Positions 39,144 through 47,794 of a stretch of 64,000 nucleotides of DNA are shown here, piece by piece (position 1 is the first letter of the stretch; every line of letters starts with the position of its first letter). A program made the translations under genes and the position numbers. Below the pieces are notes generated by a model. That model was not told the DNA's origin, ran no database searches, and was given only the letters and a program-made list of their open reading frames with translations. The stretch is taken from contig CAYOQG010000001.1 in assembly GCA_964405925.1 (NCBI GenBank), forward strand, positions 1 through 64,000, in the 5' to 3' direction. Source of the stretch: GCA-020344555 sp964405925 (GTDB taxonomy: Bacteria > Planctomycetota > Phycisphaerae > UBA1845).

Positions 39144-39914
39144 ATGACACACTGCCAAATCTATCGGAATCACTGTAAAGATGGTACTCAGCGGCACATT
39201 TTCGCTATATCGTGTCTCTTGCTGATGTCTTCTGGTTGTGCCCCGACAGCAAGCTTTGTCTATCATCCCTCAAAGCTGTCTTACGGGATCGAAGGTCTTG
39301 GGCGGAAAAAGCTATTGGTTCTTCGTTTCCAAGACGCCAGAGAACGAGCAGGAAAAGACCCGAAACTCATAGGCAAATGTGGCCCTTTAATATCTATCTA
39401 CGCGGATAAAACGGTCACCGAAGTTGTCACTTCAGCTGTTGCCTCTGAGTTGAAATCTGCAGGGTTCAGCGTTGACACCCTGGGTGCTCAAGCTGGGGTT
39501 CGGAAGGAAGACATCGCGAAGTTGCTGACCGAGTATGGGGCCAAGCCAGGCGAAACACCGAAGGCCGTCATCTGGGGTACGATAAACAAATTCTTTTACC
39601 GGGGAGGATCGTTCAACAAAGCCACAGTTGAGATTGTATTTGATCTTGTCGCTCCAGACGGTAGACATCCGATCCACTCAAACCAACAGTCTTGTACTGC
39701 ATCAGCTAGAGGTGAGCACCTTGCAGTCGAGCTTTTCACTCCCTTGGTGATGACGGGACATTTTGAGCGGAACTTTGCCGTCTCTTTACTTACAGAGTGT
39801 ATGCAGAAGACCGTTCGGCAGGGACTGACTGATCAGGAACTGGTTCAGAAGATTCGTCGCATCTTCAGTGAGCCGAGCAAGCAAACGTTGGAATTAAGTC
39901 CTGCCACGCCATAG
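39144..39914 (+). CDS. Lipoprotein, YajG-like
   Basis: 256 residues. Signal peptide with lipobox CLLLMSSGC. The mature part follows the plan of YajG-type lipoproteins: KKLLVLRFQDARE near the start, VTSAVASELKSAGF for the paired helix, VIWGTINKFFYRGG and ATVEIVFDLVAPDG for the sheet, and a helical C-terminus LTDQELVQKIRRIF. The function of that family is not known. Base composition is more AT-rich than the neighbours (many ATT, AAA and TTT codons), which could mean recent transfer. AGGA lies eight bases before ATG 39144. Confidence 0.7.
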   Translation: MTHCQIYRNHCKDGTQRHIFAISCLLLMSSGCAPTASFVYHPSKLSYGIEGLGRKKLLVLRFQDARERAGKDPKLIGKCGPLISIYADKTVTEVVTSAVASELKSAGFSVDTLGAQAGVRKEDIAKLLTEYGAKPGETPKAVIWGTINKFFYRGGSFNKATVEIVFDLVAPDGRHPIHSNQQSCTASARGEHLAVELFTPLVMTGHFERNFAVSLLTECMQKTVRQGLTDQELVQKIRRIFSEPSKQTLELSPATP

Positions 39915-40050
39915 TGGTTCGGGAGTGTACAGGGTTTCTGAGCTCACAGGTCGACGTCGGAGAAGAGGCAACGTAGTTGACAGTGCTCTGTCACTCCGAT
40001 TCTGCGTCAGGACGCTTCTCGTCTCGCTCGGGAATATGCCAAATATGCAG

Positions 40051-40123
40051 TAAGAAGTCGCTGGCGGGCATTAGCCCGAGCCGCGGGCTGGCAGCCCGCG
40101 CGGCGTGCAAGGTCCGGACAAGC
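40051..40123 (+). repeat. Dispersed repeat A, copy 2
   Basis: Ungapped match to 38661-38733 (63 of 73 positions), with the same near-palindromic core GCCGCGGGC ... GCCCGCGCGGC. It is followed 17 bases later by repeat B. Confidence 0.75.
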
Positions 40124-40140
40124 TCGACGAACCTGCGCCC

Positions 40141-40175
40141 GGTGGGATGGGTCCGCCGCAAAGGCGGACCCGTGT
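40141..40175 (+). repeat. Dispersed hairpin element B, copy 2
   Basis: GGGTCCGCC (40149-40157) pairs perfectly with GGCGGACCC (40163-40171) over the loop GCAAA. The flanks GGTGGGAT and GTGT are shared with the other copies at 8826 (inverted) and 60321. Confidence 0.75.
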
Positions 40176-40423
40176 GACTTCGCCAATCGGCCCGCTTTCG
40201 GCGGGTCCTTGACGAACCACCCGCGCGCGGTGCGTCAGAGGCCCGCGCCGCCGCCCTTGGGTCGACAAACCGTCAAGGACCCGTTGTTTCGCCCACGGGG
40301 TACGAGGGTTAATGCCTCATCGAAACGGGCCTGCCTGGTCACGTCCATCGACAGGACTTCCCACGTCCAGTCCGATACCTACGGTAAGGCTTAGCATCGA
40401 AAACACGTAGTGCCAGCTCAGTG

Positions 40424-40963
40424 TCAAGCCACGATCCTAGTAGTCCCGACTAGTACATGCGCCACGGAACGGCTCCGGTCGAGTTGTCTAATAAGCGCAT
40501 TGCCCGTTGAAGGCAAACCCAAGGCCGAAGAGATCGAGTCCGTTCCCTCGAGGTCAATGTGTACCTCTTCAGGGAATGTATACATCGCGCCGGTCAACGG
40601 GTCAACAATCAACATGCCGATTAGGCCACCAAAGATGATGTTCCCCCAATACCACGCGCAGATACGGCTTGGAATCCGGACTTCTTTTTCCTCGTAACCT
40701 TCGGCCTGCGCACGTGCCGTAAGATCAGCGCCCAGGAAATAACCACGGCCTCTCTTTAGCTCAATCGACGTCGGGGTTCGCGTTCGGTGTATGACTTGTC
40801 CGCCTTTGGAGATGATCTCTATTTGTGCGCCGTCCGGGTTCGATGTGATGTAAACCACTTGGCTCGAGCCGGCTATTATGCTAGCACACCCTACGTTGAA
40901 AGCGAGAAGTAGGAACGAAACAGCCACCAGGGCACACACGCCGATGTGTCGGGAGTACTTCAT
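40424..40963 (-). CDS. Lipoprotein with PEGA-like domain
   Basis: 179 residues. Signal peptide MKYSRHIGVCALVAVSFLLL and lipobox AFNVGC. The mature part starts with VVYITSNPDGAQIEIISKGG, then RTRTPTSIELKRGRGY and ARAQAEGYEEKEVRI: the PEGA-type pattern of a surface beta-sandwich in which a small structural 'PDGA' turn precedes a substrate-free core. A Gly-rich hydrophobic hairpin (GNIIFGGLIGMLIVD) follows, similar to short lipoproteins that end in a glycine-zipper-like segment. I chose ATG 40963 for its AAGGAG site. Role unknown. Confidence 0.75.
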   Translation of the reverse strand: MKYSRHIGVCALVAVSFLLLAFNVGCASIIAGSSQVVYITSNPDGAQIEIISKGGQVIHRTRTPTSIELKRGRGYFLGADLTARAQAEGYEEKEVRIPSRICAWYWGNIIFGGLIGMLIVDPLTGAMYTFPEEVHIDLEGTDSISSALGLPSTGNALIRQLDRSRSVAHVLVGTTRIVA

Positions 40964-41501
40964 GTCCGTTTTCTCCTTATGAACTATGGGTGGAAGGCTA
41001 TTCCACGAAGTCAAAAACGCTTTCTGCCCCGCGATCCAAATCACGGGTTGCTAGGCCGTGAGATGGTGCGCGGAACACCACCGTCTCGCGGGCGGCGCCT
41101 CGGGCGTCTTGGAACACATAACCGAGTCGAGACGCGAGTGCGTACGCGTGGAGATTTGTTCCCATATGAACCTAGCTGTAGCATCGCGCAGCCATTTGTC
41201 AACCCTGAACGCAAAGTACTTTGTGTATCGGGACACGTGCAACAGCCCGGGTGCAGTCTTGCTTCGCGGGACGTGCTGGTAGGTTGCGCAGGTAAGGACT
41301 AACTCCGAAGTGGGAAGATGGGTATACTTTTTGCGTCGGTTGCCCTCGGGTGAACGCTTCCGTGGGCGGGCCCTATTCGTTGCGTGAACGCACCTACTCC
41401 GGCGCGTCACGACTGCGCCATTCGGCTGCCGATCTGCGCGCCGGGTGGGCACGGCGTTTTGAACCCTGTTTGGCTTGCATGGCCCCGCGGTGTTCGGGTG
41501 C
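40964..41501. other. Intergenic region murD-PEGA lipoprotein
   Basis: 538 bases between two minus-strand genes. It contains the palindrome and promoter-like elements listed next. Short plus-strand frames here lack ribosome-binding sites. Confidence 0.4.
41174..41223 (-). promoter_or_regulatory. Possible promoter with 12-bp palindrome upstream
   Basis: On the minus strand a perfect -35 hexamer TTGACA (41202-41197) is preceded by the palindrome CAAAGTACTTTG (41223-41212). The best -10 is TACAGC with a 16-base spacer, which is weak. The palindrome sits where an operator could be. It would serve the PEGA lipoprotein at 40963. Confidence 0.3.
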
Positions 41502-42926
41502 CTACGCGGGCCGAGCATCCAGCACGTTTACGAGCTCGACGAAGTGGGCGCCTCGCTCGGCAAAGTTGGCATACGCGTCGAAACTCGGCGCGCCCGGTGA
41601 GAACAATACGGCATCGCCCCGCTTGGCCTCATTGCGGCCGAGCAGGACCCCTTCAGCGAGACCTTCAACCTCATGGGCAACGACAGGGCGCTGGGCGTCG
41701 ATGCGATCGAGAGTGGTCGCAGCTCCGCGGACCGCCCGTGCAAATGTAGCCCTCGATTCGCCGGTGCAGATCACCGCTCGGCACGACTTGGCGAGCGACG
41801 CGGCGCATACCTCCAGTGGGACGTCCTTCTTTTGCCCGCCAACGATGGCGATGATGGGCCGCTCAAGGGCGGTAAGGGCCCTCATCATCGTTACCGGTGA
41901 GGTCGATTTGGAATCGTTGTAGTAGTCCACACCGTCGATCGTTCGCACAAACTCCAGTCGGTGGGGCAGTCCCCTGAAGGTCCGCAGTACGCCACGCACT
42001 TCGGTCTCCGGTATACCTAGATGGCGGGCAACCGCCATCACACACGCGGCGTTGGCTTGGTTGTGTTCGCCGGGGACAAGCAGATCGGCTCGTGGATCGA
42101 GCGGTTGGACCCGCGTAACACGCGCCTCGTGCCGCACCGCCTGTCGCCGAATCATCCTGGCCGCCTCGGCATCAATCTCACCGACAAAGACGTGACTTTG
42201 GCAATGCAGGTCGCGGGCGATGTTCAGTTTCGTCGCCACATATCTGTCATATTCCCCATAGCGATCGAGATGATGCGGCGAGAGATTCGTGATCAAGGCG
42301 ATCGGTGGTGCCCACTGAATGCGCGGCAAATCCTCGAGTTGGGCGCTGGACATCTCGAGGACGACCAAGTCGGTTGGGCGGATGCTGTTGAGGTCGGTCA
42401 GCAATGACCGACCGATGTTTCCACCCAGGTAGACGCCCGTCCAACCGGTACCGGCTGGCCGGCACTTGTCGAATACTTCCGCGAGCATCGCGCAGGTGGT
42501 GCTCTTACCGAACGTGCCCGTGACCCCGATAATCTCAGCCGGGCAACGCTCACAGAACAAGTTCATTTCGGTGCTCCAGGCGATTGAGCGGCTCTGGATA
42601 ACGTGAAAGAACTCTGACTTGTCTTTGTTGACGGCCGGGTTGACGACGACGAAGTCGACCGCATCCAGATCGCCCAGGTCGTGCCCACCGAGGTGGAACG
42701 TGAGGTCCAGGTCATGCAGCGAAGTCAGAGAATCCGCCAGCGCCTCGGGCCTCGCCTGATCAGTCACCGTGACAATCGCTCCCTGCTCCGCCAGCCATCG
42801 GGTGACGCCAACACCGCCTCCGAAGCGTCCCAGACCGACAACAAGCGCGCGACGCCCGGCTATCGAGCCCGGCCCACCACCGTTGTGGGGCACACGAAGC
42901 GACGTCGAGGCAGAAGACCGCACCAT
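41502..42926 (-). CDS. murD: UDP-N-acetylmuramoyl-alanine--D-glutamate ligase (MurD)
   Basis: 474 residues. MurD adds D-Glu to UDP-MurNAc-L-Ala in peptidoglycan synthesis in the cytoplasm. N-terminal Rossmann-like motif ALVVGLGRFGGGVGV, the ATP P-loop GVTGTFGKSTT (residues about 134-144), the Mur central motif ITNLSPHHLDRYG, and GEHNQANAACVMAVA followed by YNDSKSTSP in the C-terminal domain. F139 replaces the Asn/Ser usual in the TGTNGK loop, and NPAVNKDKSEF replaces the common SPGVP stretch. ATG 42926 has a GGGAGAGG site. No other mur genes are nearby, unlike the dcw cluster of most bacteria. The start of the frame at 42974 is less likely. Confidence 0.93.
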   Translation of the reverse strand: MVRSSASTSLRVPHNGGGPGSIAGRRALVVGLGRFGGGVGVTRWLAEQGAIVTVTDQARPEALADSLTSLHDLDLTFHLGGHDLGDLDAVDFVVVNPAVNKDKSEFFHVIQSRSIAWSTEMNLFCERCPAEIIGVTGTFGKSTTCAMLAEVFDKCRPAGTGWTGVYLGGNIGRSLLTDLNSIRPTDLVVLEMSSAQLEDLPRIQWAPPIALITNLSPHHLDRYGEYDRYVATKLNIARDLHCQSHVFVGEIDAEAARMIRRQAVRHEARVTRVQPLDPRADLLVPGEHNQANAACVMAVARHLGIPETEVRGVLRTFRGLPHRLEFVRTIDGVDYYNDSKSTSPVTMMRALTALERPIIAIVGGQKKDVPLEVCAASLAKSCRAVICTGESRATFARAVRGAATTLDRIDAQRPVVAHEVEGLAEGVLLGRNEAKRGDAVLFSPGAPSFDAYANFAERGAHFVELVNVLDARPA

Positions 42927-43343
42927 GCTGATAACCTCTCCCTGAGAAGGCACCCGTCTCGCTCTCGCGGGCATTTTAGGGGGCCGGCTGTGGTCCAGAA
43001 AGTCTGGGCCTGTTCAACCAGGGGTAGGGGTTGCCACACCAGAACCCAGCATGGCTGCCGCTGGTCGAGGCGTGCTCGCCGGTTTTGGTGCGGGTCCCCT
43101 TTGTTGACAGGTCTCTTGGGGTGCCCGTATAAAACCTCGACCGAACCCCCGCCCGCGATTCCGGCACGATTCAGTCGTGTGGGACGTACGAATGCCGTAG
43201 GCGGCCTGGAATCGCGGTTGCGGGGCCCGAAACTGGCTTCGAATTTCTGGCAGGGCCCACCGATTCCCGCCCGATAACTCGGGATCGTCGGGAACGCTGA
43301 GGCATCTGTCATCACGCCTTGTAGATTTCGGAGTATCGAGGCG
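42927..43343. other. Intergenic region between divergent murD and the FG-GAP gene
   Basis: 417 bases holding the regulatory signals for two divergent genes. One strong plus-strand promoter is listed separately. No gene. Confidence 0.45.
43104..43133 (+). promoter_or_regulatory. Sigma70-type promoter for the FG-GAP lipoprotein gene
   Basis: TTGACA (43104-43109, perfect -35) and TATAAA (43128-43133, five of six) are spaced by 18 bases. Transcription would start near 43140, giving a leader of about 200 bases. Confidence 0.6.
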
Positions 43344-46300
43344 ATGCAAAGAGTACTTGTCGATTCGATCCACCGCGGCAGGCGTCCCCGAAGGACCTCG
43401 GGCCTGATCAGTCTTGGCACGGCAGCCTGCGTTCTTACGATCTTGGCGCTTTCCGGATGCCCCACGTCGTCCCCGAACGGGGACGACAACGTCAACGGTA
43501 ACGACAACGGAGGGACCGACGGCGATACCGGCGTGCTGGGAGGCAAGATCATCAGCTTCTCGACGTTTTTCAGCATGTCCGAGCTGGACCCCGCTGTGTC
43601 GGTCCTCTACGAGGTGACCGGCGGCCCCGACTCGATCGCTGGTTTCTACGTTCCCGTCGCCGATGCCAACCCGGCTGCGGGTGAGACTGGGGATCGCGTG
43701 GTCGCGGCGACGTCCCTGCCCTCGACCGGTCCGAATAGGAGGTTCCAGTTCGATCCCCGGGTCGCCGGTGTTGGCTATTTCAAGGTGGGTATCCTTCTCG
43801 AGCGTGGTGATGAGACTGCGGAAGCCCTGAGCACGGGCGTCGTCCAGGTCGAGGGGCAACCAAGTCCCCGCTTCATCCGACCCGTCGCGGCTTTTGACGA
43901 GGTGCTCCAAGGGACGGAGGTCCCGGTAGCCTTCGACGCGGGTGATCCGGAGGGCGACGTTCAGTGGCGTCTGTTTTACCTGAGCGAGTCTGATTCGCAG
44001 AACAATCTCCCAGATGAGCTTGGGACACTCCTGGCCGCCGGTCGAGGGAACGTTGGCGGAGCGACGTTCTCTACGGCGGGGTTGGGGAGCGGTGACTATC
44101 AGCTTGGCCTATCCGCGACGGACAGCGGCTCGTCCGTGAGCGCGACCGTCGCCTCGGGTAACTTGGATCGAATCATTACGGTTTTTGGACCGATCGTACG
44201 AGTGGTCGCCCAGAGCGAGATCCAGCCGCCCACCTTCCGGTTCACCGCACCCGGCAACAACGATGTCGCGCTGTTTCGAAACGAAGCGTTCACAATCCAG
44301 TTTTCCACAACGATCAACGAACCCGGGGCTAAGGCGTTAATCGAGTTGTTCTACGATAGCGACAACAGAATCACGAACGGATTTGCGAACACGATCGCAC
44401 AGAACCTCGATGAGACGAGAACGTCGTTCCCGCTCCCGACTTCGGATATTCCCGAGGGAACATGGTGCATCGGGGCAACAGTCATTACCGTGGGGGGAAT
44501 CAGCGCCCCGATCACGCTCTACGCGAGCGGAAGCATTGAAATCGTGCGCAATCCCACGCTTACGGTCACCGAGCCGGACAGTTCGCTTCCCGTCCCCCCG
44601 TCAACACCCGTGTCGATCGTGTGGGCGACAAACGCGCCAGAATCAGCGGGAACCGTCAGCGTGTTCGTGCGAACGCTGGGTACAGGAGAGAGCGCGACAT
44701 TATTGTCTTCTGTGCCCCTGACCCAGACTTCGACGGTCTTCCAGGAAGAGACGTCGGGCTTATACGAGGTCACCGTTCGACTGGATTTCATTGATGCTAC
44801 CCATCTCGAAAAGCAGGCGGGCGCCCTGATTCGCGTCTCCTCCCTGCCGAGAATCCTCTGGTTAGGATCGCTTATCGATCCCGACCCGCCATTTGACGGG
44901 GCGATTTTTGGGGGTGTGAACTTCGAGGATAATGCGGGGTCAGCGCTGAGTGAAGCGGGGGACCTCGATGGCGACGGCCATGGGGATTTCGTCATCGCTG
45001 CTCGTTATGGCAAGCCGTTCTTCCGCAATCCGTCAGGTATCGGTCAGGGTGAAGCCTATGTCATTTACGGGGGCTCTGGCGCGGGCAGGCTGGCGGGTGA
45101 ATACAACCTCAACTCCGTGGGGACCGAAACCCTCCGTGGGATAGCGTTGCCTGGCATTCCTACCGTCGACAACACCGATGAGACCTATGGTCTGGATGGT
45201 GTTACGCTCATCCCGGACGTTGACGGGGACGGTCATGGCGAGCTGTTGTTCGGGTTCCCATTCGTCGATTCTGCGGGGGGCAATGTGGGCCCGCTCGAGG
45301 CTGACGGCCAGTTCCGCCAGGGCGGTGTGGTCATGCTGAGCAGTAATAACAGTCTTCTGGCTGACCCGCCGATAACGGACGCGGTCATACACCTGTCAGC
45401 CGTTGGACAGACCTTCTCCGAGATGACCGTTACTCCAAGTGCCGCTAACTTGGCAGTCTTCGACGCATGGCGGTTTGAGGGAACACAATGTGTCAACGGG
45501 ACCGACGGGGTCGTCGATACGATCCACGGACCCTGTATCGGCTTTGTTTCGCTGCTTGCCCCGCCACTTTGGGAACAGGTGGGTTTTGAGATCTACACAG
45601 GTCCCGAGAGTGAGGGATTGTGCAGAACCTTCTACAACTTGGTCGGGTGTAACCAGAGTCCTGACCCGTTCTTCGAGTCGGACGCGGGTTCCGGCTTTTA
45701 CCCCTCGGCAGCCGTTGCCCTGGAGCCGCGTGGGGCGCGGATCATAGGGCAGGGCGACGGTGAACGGTTCGGCATGGCGGTGACAGCCACGACTTCCCCT
45801 GATGACGGCGACCCGGGCGATCTTATCATCAGCGCTCCGGAGCGCAACGCGTCCAGCGCGTTCATCGAGGGGCTTACTGGGACTCTTTCCGACGCCGGTG
45901 TTGCGTATCTGGTCGATAACCGTTCGCTATGGTCGCGCGTTGGTAACGAGGTCCCACCAGCACCTTACCAGTACGTGATGGGTGTCACCAGTCATTGCGG
46001 AGACAATCGCTCTGGCGGGCTGCAGGACGCCATCCGGATCGCCGGTGCCGAACGCGACAACATCCAGAACGTCATCGGCGTGGGGGATTTCAACGGCGAC
46101 GGGCGGAACGACTTTGCGGTGGGTGCACCCGGAGCCGGTGGCGGACAAGGGCGGGTATATGTCGCTTACCGCAGAGACGAGGCGATCGAAGGGGATTTCC
46201 TCCTCAGCAAGCTTGAGCTCGATCCCGGGAACGCGGAGCGGCTGGCTGGAATGCTCATAGTGAGGTCCTCGGCAGCCGCTTTGGGCTTTAGCCTTGCAAG

Positions 46301-47144
46301 CCGCGTGGATTTCAACGGTGATGATATAGATGATCTTGTGATCGGGGCGCCCAACGCGTCTGGCGGCATCGGCGAAGTGATCCTCGTGTTCGGGAACTCG
46401 GGTGTGGTAAGCCCGCTAGGCGGGATCAGCATCGATTCGCTGCTTGCGACGCGCACCGTCGATAACCGACCTGTCGCAGCCCGGATCACCGGGAACTTAC
46501 GTGACGCCAAGGGTCTGTTGGGCTTCAATGTGGCCAACGCCGGGGATCTCGACGGCGATGGAGGCGATGACCTTCTGATCGCCGCACCTGGGGCGTCGCC
46601 TCGCTTCGACCCCACTCCGAGCGATGCCGCGGATGCTTTGACCGAGCCCGGCCTGGACCTGGACTTTGACGGTGTGCGGGATGATCTCTTTGGAGTCGAT
46701 GATGAGCTTCCGGCGGCCGGAATCGTCTATGTGATCTTGAGCCAAAACCGGCTGGATCAGATCCGAACGTGTGACAGCGACGGTCGAGCCTGTGTTACCG
46801 ACGCTGACTGTGACACGGACGACGTGTGCACGAGCACTTCGATGACGATCAACATCGATCAGCTCGGCACAAGCCAGCTCCGGGGGTTCATGATCGTGGG
46901 GCGCAATCCGGGTGATCAGATCGGCGGTGGTGATGCCGGTGATACCACCGCGGGCGGTCTCGATGTTAAGAACGGTCGTGGTCGCTCGCGCGGGCTCTCC
47001 CCAGCGGGGGATGTCGACGGCGACGGCCGGGGCGACATTCTGATCGGCTCGGTGGTCGCCGATCCCCGGATCAATCCCAGCACGGGCAAGGGTGTGCGTA
47101 ATGGGGGCGAAGCCTACCTTGTTTATGGTACGGCCGCCCCGTAG
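43344..47144 (+). CDS. Large FG-GAP-repeat (integrin alpha-like) surface lipoprotein
   Basis: 1266 residues. Signal peptide with lipobox ILALSGC. An Asn/Asp/Gly-rich linker (PNGDDNVNGNDNGGTDGD) follows. Residues about 60-500 are Ig-like beta modules (EVPVAFDAGDPEGDVQWRLF and VPPSTPVSIVWATN). From about 530 come FG-GAP propeller repeats with calcium loops: DLDGDGHGDFVIAARYG, DVDGDGHGELLFGFP, DFNGDGRNDFAVGAPGAG, DFNGDDIDDLVIGAP, DLDGDGGDDLLIAAPGA and DVDGDGRGDILIGS. A Cys loop, CDSDGRACVTDADCDTDDVC, resembles loops in the next protein. Predicted beta-propeller for ligand or matrix binding on the cell surface. GAGG precedes ATG 43344. Confidence 0.9.
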   Translation: MQRVLVDSIHRGRRPRRTSGLISLGTAACVLTILALSGCPTSSPNGDDNVNGNDNGGTDGDTGVLGGKIISFSTFFSMSELDPAVSVLYEVTGGPDSIAGFYVPVADANPAAGETGDRVVAATSLPSTGPNRRFQFDPRVAGVGYFKVGILLERGDETAEALSTGVVQVEGQPSPRFIRPVAAFDEVLQGTEVPVAFDAGDPEGDVQWRLFYLSESDSQNNLPDELGTLLAAGRGNVGGATFSTAGLGSGDYQLGLSATDSGSSVSATVASGNLDRIITVFGPIVRVVAQSEIQPPTFRFTAPGNNDVALFRNEAFTIQFSTTINEPGAKALIELFYDSDNRITNGFANTIAQNLDETRTSFPLPTSDIPEGTWCIGATVITVGGISAPITLYASGSIEIVRNPTLTVTEPDSSLPVPPSTPVSIVWATNAPESAGTVSVFVRTLGTGESATLLSSVPLTQTSTVFQEETSGLYEVTVRLDFIDATHLEKQAGALIRVSSLPRILWLGSLIDPDPPFDGAIFGGVNFEDNAGSALSEAGDLDGDGHGDFVIAARYGKPFFRNPSGIGQGEAYVIYGGSGAGRLAGEYNLNSVGTETLRGIALPGIPTVDNTDETYGLDGVTLIPDVDGDGHGELLFGFPFVDSAGGNVGPLEADGQFRQGGVVMLSSNNSLLADPPITDAVIHLSAVGQTFSEMTVTPSAANLAVFDAWRFEGTQCVNGTDGVVDTIHGPCIGFVSLLAPPLWEQVGFEIYTGPESEGLCRTFYNLVGCNQSPDPFFESDAGSGFYPSAAVALEPRGARIIGQGDGERFGMAVTATTSPDDGDPGDLIISAPERNASSAFIEGLTGTLSDAGVAYLVDNRSLWSRVGNEVPPAPYQYVMGVTSHCGDNRSGGLQDAIRIAGAERDNIQNVIGVGDFNGDGRNDFAVGAPGAGGGQGRVYVAYRRDEAIEGDFLLSKLELDPGNAERLAGMLIVRSSAAALGFSLASRVDFNGDDIDDLVIGAPNASGGIGEVILVFGNSGVVSPLGGISIDSLLATRTVDNRPVAARITGNLRDAKGLLGFNVANAGDLDGDGGDDLLIAAPGASPRFDPTPSDAADALTEPGLDLDFDGVRDDLFGVDDELPAAGIVYVILSQNRLDQIRTCDSDGRACVTDADCDTDDVCTSTSMTINIDQLGTSQLRGFMIVGRNPGDQIGGGDAGDTTAGGLDVKNGRGRSRGLSPAGDVDGDGRGDILIGSVVADPRINPSTGKGVRNGGEAYLVYGTAAP

Positions 47145-47165
47145 CGCGACCCTTGACACGACGCA

Positions 47166-47212
47166 CTCCGCTCCGCGGAGGTGTTGCTTCGCAACACGCA
47201 GGCTTCGCCTGC
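47166..47212 (+). repeat. Three back-to-back hairpins after the FG-GAP gene
   Basis: CTCCGC/GCGGAG (loop TCC), GTGTTGC/GCAACAC (loop TTC) and GCAGGC/GCCTGC (loop TTC) follow each other without spacer bases. All stems are perfect, with three-base loops. They begin 22 bases after the stop codon, so they could protect or end the message, or be a REP-like element. Confidence 0.65.
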
Positions 47213-47379
47213 CGCGGCGAGTCGAGGGTTTGCGTTTGGAGGCGATTGGCGCGTGTTTGCGCGGTCGCGCTAGTTCGACTTAACCAACCCAGCTTGCACT
47301 TTCCGCGCGCGATGTAAGTCCCGTAGTTACCGATAATTACGGCTTGATTAACCCGCAGAGCGTCGCGGACCGTAATCAG

Positions 47380-47409
47380 TTGACAGACACTTAGCACGAG
47401 CGATACGAT
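47380..47409 (+). promoter_or_regulatory. Candidate promoter for the M6-like/PKD giant gene
   Basis: TTGACA (47380-47385) and TACGAT (47404-47409) are separated by 18 bases. A start near 47416 would give a leader of about 380 bases, which is long; another promoter closer to the gene cannot be ruled out. Confidence 0.4.
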
Positions 47410-47794
47410 TGCCATCGACCCTACACCAATTGCCCCGAAATGTGGACGCTTGGTTGCGGAGCGCTCAAGGTGATTGGTGCGAGGTCGAGGCGTGATCGTG
47501 CTCCAGTAACGATGCGTTTTCGGCGGTGGAGAAAGCTGGGGCCTTGCCCGGTCGCCCCCCCAGAGAGGGATGTGCATGTGTGTCCCTATCCGCCGCGCGC
47601 GTGCGCTTAGTGCGTCCGCCACAGGCTAGCGGGATGCCGGGAAGGCAACGGCCTCCACGCTTGCACTATGCCGTGCCCCCTGCGGGGGGGGGCGGCTGTC
47701 TCCGATGTAGATCGAGATGCTGTCTCAAACTTCGATGCTCGTTGCATGGCAGACACTGAACCTGCGGCGAGCGCCCAAGGGGAGTGGCTGTCAG

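Larger units (their letters stand above)
39915..40423. other. Intergenic region with dispersed repeats A and B and extra hairpins
   Basis: About 510 bases between convergent genes. It contains repeat A (40051-40123), repeat B (40141-40175) and a further CCCGC/GCGGG hairpin near 40195. A GACAG/CTGTC hairpin occurs near 39980. No gene was found. Confidence 0.45.
47145..47794. other. Intergenic region with triple hairpin and promoter
   Basis: 650 bases between two large surface-protein genes. Three contiguous hairpins (47166-47212) and a promoter-like pair (47380-47409) are listed separately. The rest shows no gene. Confidence 0.45.
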
